64,000 bases of DNA. It comes from Poriferisodalis sp965116245 (lineage in GTDB: Bacteria > Actinomycetota > Acidimicrobiia > Acidimicrobiales > Poriferisodalaceae). This document shows positions 47,611 through 55,039 of the stretch, one piece after another (position 1 is the first letter of the stretch; each line of letters starts with the position of its first letter). Where the stretch lies: NCBI GenBank assembly GCA_965116245.1, contig OZ220497.1:558001-622000 (forward strand). Reading direction: 5' to 3'. The position numbers and the translations under genes are program-made. Below the pieces are notes generated by a model. That model was not told the origin of the DNA and made no database searches. It worked only from the letters and a program-made list of their open reading frames with translations.

Positions 47611-48042
47611 CTAGCTGACGAAGCTGGAGCCGTTGCGAATCGGGCGGGGGGCCCATCCAAAGATTGACGACCCTCTAAAGCCGACGGCATTGAGGCCGCC
47701 AAACGCGATGAAGCCAATTGAGTTCAGGCCGCCAAAGGAAACAACACCAATGCTGTTGAGTCCGCCGATGCTGATCACTCCAATGGAGTTGGCACCTCCA
47801 ATTGCAAAAAGGCCGATCGCGTTCCAGCCGCCTATCGCCACGATCCCTACGCCGCTGCTGGTGCCAACTGCGACGCCCATGACGGCCTCTGCCGCGGGCA
47901 CATCGTCAAGAACTCCCCACTGAGTCAGAAGAAGTAACAGAAACAAGCCGCCAATCAGCGCAGCCGTCCATACCGCTGTCACCGCGGGTGCGGACATCCA
48001 TTCGTCTTCGTCTTGGTGTGCTGGTTGTGAAGCACTTGCCAT
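47611..48042 (-). CDS. Small membrane protein with glycine-rich GGLNSIG repeats
   Basis: 143 aa. One strong membrane segment (AVWTAALIGGLFLLLLLTQW) is followed by about six tandem ten-residue repeats of the type IGGLNSIGVVSFGGLNSIG (IAIGGWNAIGLFAIGGANSI, GVISIGGLNSIG, FIAFGGLNAVG). The regular hydrophobic/Gly/Asn spacing suggests a small beta-solenoid or a membrane-inserted repeat. I know no firm family name. The repeats are conserved at the protein level but not identical at the DNA level, so they are selected rather than fresh duplications. The frame is open upstream to 48339, but ATG 48042 fits a membrane protein best. Confidence 0.7.
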   Translation of the reverse strand: MASASQPAHQDEDEWMSAPAVTAVWTAALIGGLFLLLLLTQWGVLDDVPAAEAVMGVAVGTSSGVGIVAIGGWNAIGLFAIGGANSIGVISIGGLNSIGVVSFGGLNSIGFIAFGGLNAVGFRGSSIFGWAPRPIRNGSSFVS

Positions 48043-48173
48043 TTCGATCCCCCTGCTTGCTATGCGCTTGCTATGCGCAGCAACGCCTAAGCCAGTTGGC
48101 TGACGCGAACCTACTTGCCCGAACTTACTTGACTGACGCCAAACTGCGCTTGGTTGGAGACAAGGGGGCCAGC

Positions 48174-49595
48174 ATGGCAGCGACGATTGCTGAGCTAGCG
48201 ACGGGATATAGGAACGGATCCCGCGACCCGGTTGAGGCCACCGAGGAGTGTCTCGCAGCGATTGACGAGCTGGATGAGCACTTAGGGGCCTGGCAGGAGG
48301 TTTACGATTATGAGGCATCATCAGCCGCGCGTGCCGCAAAGGATGCCATCGAGGCTGGCGAGAAAACGGGACCGTTCTTCGGAATACCGTTCGCGCTGAA
48401 GGACATAGTGGACGTTGCGGGACGAGTGACGACAGCGGGCTCGGCTGAGTGGGCGAACCGAGTGTCGCCGAGTACGGCCACTATCGCTCGTCGACTGCTC
48501 GATGCTGGCGGCATCCTGCTAGGCAAGACCAAGACCGTGGAATTCGCCATGGGCGGTTGGGGCACAAATCAGCACATGGGAACTCCCTGGAATCCGTGGG
48601 ACCCCGATGTGCTACGTACTCCGGGCGGGTCTTCATCGGGGTCCGGCGTGGCAGTGGCGTCGGGCATGGTGCCTTGCGCGGTGGGCACAGACACGGGCGG
48701 ATCGGTGCGGTTGCCCGCAGCGCTGTGCGGCATCGTCGGGCTAAAGACCACCGAAGGGCTGCTTCCGACCGACGGGATTGTTCCGCTGTCGCACACGCTG
48801 GACACGCCGGGACCACTCGTCCGCACTGTGCATGATGCGGCCCTCATGTTTGACGCCATGGCGGGTACGCCTCCTGGCAAACATGACTGGCCAGCAAGCA
48901 CTGGGCGCCATGCAGCGGTGCAAGCCGCACTTGAGCACGGTCTGTGGGGGCGGCGTATCGGGTGTCTTGGCGAGGTCGAGCGTGCGGGAGTTGAAGCCGC
49001 GCAGCTCGCTGGCTATGACGCTGCACTCAACGTGCTGGCGGGGTTGGGCGCAGAGATTGTGCCGTTTGAGCTGCCGACACCATTTGAGGAGATGAAGAAC
49101 ACTCGTTTCGTGATTGTGACTGCGGAGTCGTATCACTACTACGGCGAGCTGATGGAGAATCCTGAATCAAAGGTGGACGAGCGTGTGCGCGCCCGGGTTC
49201 TGGCTGGCGCTTCGATCACGGCGAGTGACTACATCGCAGCCAAGCTGCAGCGGCGCGCAGATCAAGCTGAGTTTTCGGAGGCTTTTCGTGGCTTCGATGC
49301 GATGGTGACGCCCACGACACCGATGCTGCCGCTGCCGATCAACGAGGCCGACGAGACGAACACTCCGGCACTGTTCACACGGGCAGCTAATTTTCTGGCT
49401 CTCTGCGCCACAAGCGTGCCGACTGGTGTAGCACCGATCATGCCCGCAACGCCGGGGAATCCAGCTCGACGCTTGCCAACCTCCATGCAGTTCATGTGTC
49501 GAGGTGGCGAGGAGACGCTGTCGCTGGCGTTGGCAGCAGCATATGAGGCGGCTCGGGGCCCATTGCCGAATCCACCAATATGGTCCGAGTCCTAA
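48174..49595 (+). CDS. Amidase (amidase-signature family)
   Basis: 473 aa. The Ser-cisSer-Lys triad is seen: Lys in GIPFALKDIVDVAG and the signature GGSSSGSGVAVASGMVPCAV followed by GTDTGGSVRLPAALCGIVGL. It hydrolyses an amide (C-N) bond; family members include GatA and specific amide hydrolases, and without gatB/gatC nearby a catabolic amidase is more likely. ATG 48174 follows GGGGGCC. The upstream extension to 47988 is antisense to the repeat protein gene. Confidence 0.9.
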   Translation: MAATIAELATGYRNGSRDPVEATEECLAAIDELDEHLGAWQEVYDYEASSAARAAKDAIEAGEKTGPFFGIPFALKDIVDVAGRVTTAGSAEWANRVSPSTATIARRLLDAGGILLGKTKTVEFAMGGWGTNQHMGTPWNPWDPDVLRTPGGSSSGSGVAVASGMVPCAVGTDTGGSVRLPAALCGIVGLKTTEGLLPTDGIVPLSHTLDTPGPLVRTVHDAALMFDAMAGTPPGKHDWPASTGRHAAVQAALEHGLWGRRIGCLGEVERAGVEAAQLAGYDAALNVLAGLGAEIVPFELPTPFEEMKNTRFVIVTAESYHYYGELMENPESKVDERVRARVLAGASITASDYIAAKLQRRADQAEFSEAFRGFDAMVTPTTPMLPLPINEADETNTPALFTRAANFLALCATSVPTGVAPIMPATPGNPARRLPTSMQFMCRGGEETLSLALAAAYEAARGPLPNPPIWSES

Positions 49596-49639
49596 CCAGG
49601 GTCTGGGGCCTGGCCCTATCAGCCTGACCATTTCGGCCT

Positions 49640-49745
49640 GACAAGTTCAGCCAGACCAGTTCAGCCAACCCAGTTCAGCCAACCCAGTTCAGCCAACCCA
49701 GTTCAGCCAACCCAGCTCAGCCAGACCAGTTCAGCCAGACCAGTC
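49640..49745. repeat. 14-bp tandem repeat cccagttcagccaa
   Basis: At least four consecutive cccagttcagccaa units are flanked by degenerate agaccagttcagcc units. The region lies between the amidase and ABM genes and has no open frame worth annotating. There are no unique spacers, so it is not a CRISPR array. Confidence 0.9.
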
Positions 49746-49873
49746 TGGATGCGGCTGCGCTGACGCAGCGTGCTCGGCTCCGGCCTACCCTGTCGCGGCG
49801 CGCTGGGCGGCGGGGTCTAACAACCGTCAAACCAGTGCAACGCCGAGGGTGATTCAAATTGGGAGCAATGATC

Positions 49874-50179
49874 ATGGGCAAGGCAACAGTGATTGGCAGT
49901 TTTGACTGCCAGGACGGCAAAGCCGAGGAGATGGAGGCCGTTCTGGCCTCAATGGTTGAAGCCGCCAAGCAAGAGCCTGGAATTGAGATCTACTCCTACC
50001 ACCGCGGCGAGGGCAACACGTTCTGGTTTTTCGCCCTCATGAGTGACGCTTCGTCAATGCAGAACCACGGTCAGTCCGAGGCCATGCAGCAAGCGATGGG
50101 CGCATTCACGGCACTCATGGCATCGCCGCCGCAGATGCAAATGACGACGCCGATCGCTGCGATCGGGTTAGACCTCTAG
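49874..50179 (+). CDS. Antibiotic biosynthesis monooxygenase (ABM)-domain protein
   Basis: 101 aa, ferredoxin-like ABM fold: ATVIGSFDCQDGKAEEMEAV, LASMVEAAKQEPGIEIYSYH and NTFWFFALMSDASSMQNHGQ. Relatives include quinol monooxygenases (YgiN-like) and haem-degrading enzymes. The substrate is unknown. ATG 49874 is preferred because GGGAG lies 8 bases upstream; ATG 49868 is too close. Confidence 0.83.
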   Translation: MGKATVIGSFDCQDGKAEEMEAVLASMVEAAKQEPGIEIYSYHRGEGNTFWFFALMSDASSMQNHGQSEAMQQAMGAFTALMASPPQMQMTTPIAAIGLDL

Positions 50180-50241
50180 GTATCCATCCCGACAACAAAC
50201 CCGACAACAAAACTGAACTGTGCAGCGTTACTGTCGGCTGC

Positions 50242-51528
50242 ATGGCACCGAAACTGACAGTGTGGCTGTCTGTACAGATTTCTGCAAGACGGCTTGTACG
50301 ACCGGTCAGTATCAGGTTCGGTCGTGTGGTGCTGATCGGCCTGGTTTCCTTGGCTGTGGCAGCTTGCGGCAATTCGGCCACGGTCCCAGCGGCCATTGAG
50401 CCCGTCGTTGAACGCTTGCCGTCCGACTCCGCTAGTCCAACGGCTGAGTGGGTGGCGGGGGTAAACGCGGCTGGCTGGAGCTTCCACCGACACCTTCAGG
50501 GCAACGCTGTGTCCAGTCCGATGAGCATAGGTGTCGCTTTCAGCCTGAGTAGAGCTGGCGCGTCTGCCGACACGGCGGAGATACTTGACAAGATTTTTGA
50601 ATTTCCAGCCAGCATCCATCAAGCTGCCAACGCTGTCGATATTGAACTGGCCGAAGCTTCAGCTACCCCTAACACGCTGGAGGTCGCTAATGGCCTCTTT
50701 CCCGACTATGTCTTCACACCGCGTCCAGAGTTTCTGGAAACAGCGGCCTTGCACTACGACGCGACACTGCAACCGGTTGACACGTCTAACGGTGAGCTTG
50801 CGGCGGACACAATCAACGATTGGGTGTCCGGAAACACTCGTGGCCTCATTCCCAGCATTGTTGATCGGCAAGCTGTCCAGAATCAGCAACTGACACTGGT
50901 GAACACGGTGTACCTCAAGGCCGACTGGGTGGATCCGTTCGTGGCCGATTTCACCAGCGACGGCACGTTCACCACCGACACAGGCCAGGAGGTGACGGTC
51001 CCATTTATGCGCGATACCGATCCGCTTGTTCGCCGGTACGTGCCGATGGACAGCGCGGACGCAGTGGAACTGCCCTACGTCGGCCACGACTTGGCCATGT
51101 GGCTCATCGTCCCGCACGAACCCGGCGATCTAGGAGCTGTCGAGGACTCCCTCAACGCTGCGACGGTGGCTGCACTGTCTAGAACAACACAAGAGAGCCT
51201 GGTGGACCTCACGATGCCTAAGTGGGAGCAGTCGCTGCCGCCCACAGATCTATTCGCATGGATGTGTCCTTTGGGTTTCTGCGCGGGTGCGGGCTTTGAC
51301 GGCATCGCACCGGATCTCTTCATTTCGTCGGCACTGCACGGCGCGAAGGTGATAGTCGCTGAGAAGGGCACCGAGGCCGCTGCCGTTACGCAGCTCTCAT
51401 TTGAGAGCGCTGCGCCACCACTGCCTGAAGTGAAGATCGTCGCGGATCATCCGTTCCTTTGGGCAATTGTCCACCGTGACACTCAAGCCATTTTGTTCGT
51501 AGGTAGGCTCGTCAATCCCGCGGCATGA
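50242..51528 (+). CDS. Serpin (serine protease inhibitor), lipoprotein
   Basis: 428 aa. N-terminal lipoprotein signal (VVLIGLVSLAVAACGNS). The serpin fold is evident from NAVSSPMSIGVAFSLSRAGA, LVNTVYLKADWVDPF, VELPYVGHDLAMWLIVPHE, the hinge VIVAEKGTEAAAVT of the reactive-centre loop, and VADHPFLWAIVHRDTQAILF. The small Ala-rich hinge (TEAAAVT) is what inhibitory serpins need for loop insertion, so it is probably inhibitory. By standard counting P1 falls around the Ser/Ala after QLSFES, which suits an elastase-like target (inference). A Cys pair (WMCPLGFCAG) could form a disulphide. Start ATG 50242. Confidence 0.92.
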   Translation: MAPKLTVWLSVQISARRLVRPVSIRFGRVVLIGLVSLAVAACGNSATVPAAIEPVVERLPSDSASPTAEWVAGVNAAGWSFHRHLQGNAVSSPMSIGVAFSLSRAGASADTAEILDKIFEFPASIHQAANAVDIELAEASATPNTLEVANGLFPDYVFTPRPEFLETAALHYDATLQPVDTSNGELAADTINDWVSGNTRGLIPSIVDRQAVQNQQLTLVNTVYLKADWVDPFVADFTSDGTFTTDTGQEVTVPFMRDTDPLVRRYVPMDSADAVELPYVGHDLAMWLIVPHEPGDLGAVEDSLNAATVAALSRTTQESLVDLTMPKWEQSLPPTDLFAWMCPLGFCAGAGFDGIAPDLFISSALHGAKVIVAEKGTEAAAVTQLSFESAAPPLPEVKIVADHPFLWAIVHRDTQAILFVGRLVNPAA

Positions 51529-51697
51529 ATATCAACCCTTGACAGATTCCGCCTACACAAGCCGGTAAACACCGGCCAAGCGAGCCAAACAAGCACCAGA
51601 CAAACAAGATCTGCTGTGCAGTTAGAATGAGTGAACCGCCCCGGGCTCAATGTACGCGTGGTACCACCATCTGATAGGTGAGACGCGGTCATTTTGC

Positions 51698-53605
51698 TTA
51701 CATTAGTTTGAGTAGCAGTCTTAGCAGTGTTAGGGCTAGGCGCTCCGCGTTTGCTGCTGATAAGGTACTGCTGCCTTCTAGGTTGACACAGTATTCGGTA
51801 GATCTGTTGCCGTTACCGTTAGTGTTCACAGCGCGTAGTTGTATACAGACTTGTTTGCTGTCAGGATCAGTGAACTCAAACTCGGTAGTGGATGCGTCCG
51901 AGTCGGGTACCGTTGTCCAGTCTGACCAGCTATTGCTGCCGCGTGTTCGCAGCCGGTATTCGTATCTAACGATTGAGTTATCGTTCGGGTTCTGCCACTT
52001 CAGATAAACAGTTCCTGCTTTAACGTTTACCGTGACTTGTGGCTTTGAGGGGGACCTGTCTGTGCGTGACTGCGTCGCAACAGTACCACCGCCACCGCTT
52101 CCTCCACCGCCGCCACCACCGCCGCTGCCACCGCCGCTGCCACTTCCTCCTCCACCGCCGCCGCCGCCTGAAGGTGGCTGAGTAGACGCAGTAGTAGCCG
52201 TAGTCGTAGCTGTAGTCGTCACAGGCGCCGGAGTGGTAGTGGTAGTAGTGGTTGTTGTCGTAGTAGTAGTCGTGGTTGTTGTTGTTGTCGTTGTAGTAGT
52301 CGTTGTTGTAGTGGTTGTAGTGGTAGTCGTTGAGGTAGTTGTACTGCTAGTTGTGGTTGGTGAAGCAGTGTTAGTCCTCGCTGAAGCAGCATTTGAGTAC
52401 CGCCCCCAACCCGCACTGTTACCAGCACGAACCTGAAACCGATACGACGTGCCAACATCCAACCCAGAAACAATATGAGCAGTCGTGTCAGCATTCGAAC
52501 TAGCAATATCGTTCGCGCCACTCCAACTACCAGTGCCTTTTCGTTGACGATACTGATATCCAGTAATCAAATCATCGTCAGGATCAGTCCACCGCAACGT
52601 TATTGACCGCGTAGACACCGCAGACGCAGACAACCCCGTAGGCTTCGCAGGCTTAGGCAAAGTAGTCGTTGTTGTAGTCGTAGTGGTCGTAGTCGTTGTA
52701 GTGGTAGTAGTAGTCGTGGTGGTGGTAGTAGTAGTTGTAGTGGATGTAGTAGACGTAGTGGAAGTGGTGGTAGTCGCAGATGGATCCGGACACGAAGTTG
52801 GGCCATCATCATTACAAATCGTAACCGTCAACGCCGCACCGCCAGAGAAACCTCGATTTTCCAACACTTGGTTCCAATTGCCAGTCGTACGGTGCTCGGC
52901 AATAAATATAACAAAAGTCTCATCACCCTCATCACCATCATCACCAATTATGCGCCATTTGAAGTCTTTAGTCGTCTCACCCGCAGCAATGGTTGCAGTA
53001 TGCTCTAACGCGCAAACATCCACGGCAGATGTCAAACCGTTGCAATTGCCCTTCTCTTCAGCCGTACCTAAATCCCACCAATAATCCGAAAACGCCGTCA
53101 GCCCACTCGACGGAGCAGCATTAGATAGTGTTATGGTAAAGGTGACATCAGTATTAGTCCCGGCATCACCTTCAGTAACATAAAGAGTATCCGTCGACAA
53201 CTCAGCAGACTTAGTACGTAGTGTTTCGCAATTGGTATTGGAAGAGATACCGTTACCACTCGCATTGACGGCACGAATAGCATAACATATCCCATTGCCA
53301 GTTAAACCCGTAAACGTATGCTCAGTAGTGGACGAGTCCGAGTCCGGTATCGTAGTCCATGAAGACGACCAAGTTGTAGCACCGGCAGTTGCCTTACTGC
53401 GAGCCTCATAATGAGTGATCGAACTATCGTCCGGATCTTCCCAAAGAACCTGCATGTATCCGATACCCGATCGAGTAGCAAGACGCGGTTTCGCCGGAAC
53501 CGAACCCTGTCCAGATGCTGCCGATGGCACTAAGCTCAGCCCAGCCGCCAACAACGAAGCTGTCGCTACCAACAACCCCCAACGACGCAACCGGAACCTA
53601 CCCAC
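51698..53605 (-). CDS. Secreted Fn3 / Calx-beta protein with poly-Thr and poly-Gly linkers
   Basis: 635 aa from GTG 53605. Export signal GLLVATASLLAAGLSLVPSA. An Fn3-like domain follows (LATRSGIGYMQVLWEDPDDS, ARSKATAGATTWSSSWTTIP), then a Calx-beta-like segment (STDTLYVTEGDAGTNTDVTF ... DEGDETFVIFIAEH), a Thr linker of about 35 residues, a second Fn3 (GLSASAVSTRSITLRWTDPD), a second Thr linker, a Gly/Ser linker, and a third Fn3-like domain (KAGTVYLKWQNPNDNSIVRY). It is likely surface-displayed. Just 19 bp upstream of the GTG lies a C16 run (coding strand), and an ATG at 53685 reads through it in another frame. Confidence 0.85.
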   Translation of the reverse strand: MGRFRLRRWGLLVATASLLAAGLSLVPSAASGQGSVPAKPRLATRSGIGYMQVLWEDPDDSSITHYEARSKATAGATTWSSSWTTIPDSDSSTTEHTFTGLTGNGICYAIRAVNASGNGISSNTNCETLRTKSAELSTDTLYVTEGDAGTNTDVTFTITLSNAAPSSGLTAFSDYWWDLGTAEEKGNCNGLTSAVDVCALEHTATIAAGETTKDFKWRIIGDDGDEGDETFVIFIAEHRTTGNWNQVLENRGFSGGAALTVTICNDDGPTSCPDPSATTTTSTTSTTSTTTTTTTTTTTTTTTTTTTTTTTTTTTLPKPAKPTGLSASAVSTRSITLRWTDPDDDLITGYQYRQRKGTGSWSGANDIASSNADTTAHIVSGLDVGTSYRFQVRAGNSAGWGRYSNAASARTNTASPTTTSSTTTSTTTTTTTTTTTTTTTTTTTTTTTTTTTTTTTTTPAPVTTTATTTATTASTQPPSGGGGGGGGSGSGGGSGGGGGGGGSGGGGTVATQSRTDRSPSKPQVTVNVKAGTVYLKWQNPNDNSIVRYEYRLRTRGSNSWSDWTTVPDSDASTTEFEFTDPDSKQVCIQLRAVNTNGNGNRSTEYCVNLEGSSTLSAANAERLALTLLRLLLKLM

Positions 53606-53624
53606 ACCGGCACCCCAGCCTCGA

Positions 53625-53640
53625 GGGGGGGGGGGGGGGG
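53625..53640. repeat. Mononucleotide tract G16 (C16 on the coding strand)
   Basis: Sixteen consecutive G on the plus strand, immediately 5' of the minus-strand Fn3 gene. An ATG at 53685 on the minus strand opens a frame (MTTDRHESASSTLTLP, then Pro) through the tract. With 16 bases it terminates out of frame soon after; with 14 or 17 it would continue without a stop into the secreted protein frame. Confidence 0.92.
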
Positions 53641-53786
53641 CAAGGTCAGCGTGCTGCTTGCACTTTCGTGCCGATCAGTTGTCATAGAACACCGTCCCAG
53701 GGGACTTTGACGCCCCCAGGGGGAGCGAGCGGACCTGCTTGAGATCCTACCACGCGTAGATGCGGCCAGTCAACCGGCTCTTCCGG

Positions 53787-54135
53787 CTTCGGCCCCTTGA
53801 CTCCGCATCGCGACCTGGCGCAACGGCGTAGCGAACGCACGGGGTGCCCATAGATGCTGGCCACGCGGCGTGACTGTTGGGGGCGACCGTAGAGTGAGCA
53901 GCGTGCTGGCAATGCTGATTGTGCTACTCGTTTCGGTGCCACTGGTGGAGCTGTTTGTGATCGTGCGGGTGGCGGGTGAGTTCGGTGTCGGCCAGACCAT
54001 TTTGCTGTTGGTGGCCGTCTCGGTCGTGGGCGCCTGGATGGTGCGGCGCTCGGGGATCGGAGTGCTCAACCAGATACGCACCCGCCTAGCGCAAGGCGCC
54101 CTGCCCGGCAACGAACTCCTCTACGGACTACCGAT
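53787..54135 (+). repeat. Duplicated 349-bp segment, copy 1 (fxsA 5' region)
   Basis: This segment matches 59026-59374 at a constant offset of 5239 bp with scattered substitutions and no net indel that I can see. It contains the upstream region and the first ~80 codons of fxsA. It ends abruptly at 54135, where the rarA fragment begins. Confidence 0.85.
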
Positions 54136-54157
54136 GTGGAGGCTGTTGATCATCTGA
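53894..54157 (+). pseudogene. Truncated fxsA copy
   Basis: The first ~78 codons equal the intact FxsA at 59133 (LVSVPLVELFVIVRVAGEFG, VGAWMVRRSGIGVLNQIRTR). After ALPGNELL the frame runs into the rarA fragment and adds YGLPMWRLLII before a stop. The membrane segments and cytosolic tail of FxsA are lost, so it is presumed non-functional. Confidence 0.8.
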
Positions 54158-54903
54158 TAGCGCGCAGTGGTGGTGGCGGCCGTCACGCCCTTACCAGCAT
54201 CGAAGTAGCGATAGCGCTCGCACCGCGCCGCCACGACGCGGCCACCCCACAAGTCGCCGAAAATGACGCACAGACCCATGAAGCTGGGTCGGCGTCCGCT
54301 TCGGCCACACGTCCTCACGTATCGCTTGCTGACGCCGAGCACGCAGCGGACGTCAAAGCAGTGCGTTATGGCGCCGATAGTCACTACGACACGATCAGCG
54401 CGTTCATCAAATCGCTGCGCGGTTCGGACCCTGATGCTGGGCTGTATTGGCTCGCTCGCATGCTGGACGCAGGCGAGGACCCACGCTTCATAGCGCGTCG
54501 TATGGTGATCTTGGCCTCTGAGGACATCGGCATGGCAGACAGCACCGCGCTGCTTGTAGCAGAGGCTGCAGCACGTGCCGTTGAGTATGTAGGTCTGCCC
54601 GAAGCGCAACTCAACCTGGCCCACGCGGTGGTACGGCTAGCCACAGCACCCAAATCAAACCGAGTCACCATCGCGCTAAGCAAAGCCCAAGCAGATGCCC
54701 GCGCTGGCGGCGCTGGTGAGGTACCCATTCACCTGCGCGACGCCCACTACCAGGGTGCAGCGTTGTTGGGCCACGGTGAGGGCTACCTCTACCCCCGTGA
54801 CGACCCACGCGGATGGGTCCCCCAACAACATCGACCCGCCGAAGTTGAAGGCAACACCTATTGGGAACCCACCGAACGCGACAAGCGCGAGGGCAGCCAC
54901 TAG
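54136..54903 (+). pseudogene. rarA C-terminal fragment (AAA+ head missing)
   Basis: 255 codons from GTG 54136. The protein matches the C-terminal half of replication-associated recombination protein A (MgsA/RarA): VDHLIARSGGGGRHALTSIE, HYDTISAFIKSLRGSDPDAG, YWLARMLDAGEDPRFIARRM, ASEDIGMADSTAL, YQGAALLGHGEGYLYPRDDP, WVPQQHRPAEVEGNTYWEPT. The ATPase part (Walker A/B) that should precede it is not present anywhere in the window; its place is taken by the duplicated fxsA segment. It is therefore a rearrangement product. Expression of a headless fragment cannot be excluded, because the frame itself is undamaged. Confidence 0.85.
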
Positions 54904-55039
54904 CTTTTTGGGACCCATTGGCAGGCGGCGTCTTCGTCCCACTCAACAGCAATCGCTGTAGTGAGGCCTGCAATGTTGGCTCGGCCCCCGTGGATGCCTA
55001 TAGTGTTGCCTCGTTCACTATCGAGTGAGGTGAAATTGC

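Noticed and set aside
49640..49745. Possible CRISPR array
   Set aside because: The units are 14 bp, directly adjacent, degenerate at the edges and lack unique spacers; no cas gene is in the window.
53415..53742. Plus-strand frames through the G16 tract
   Set aside because: They are antisense to the secreted Fn3 gene and Gly/Arg/Pro-rich by tract translation.
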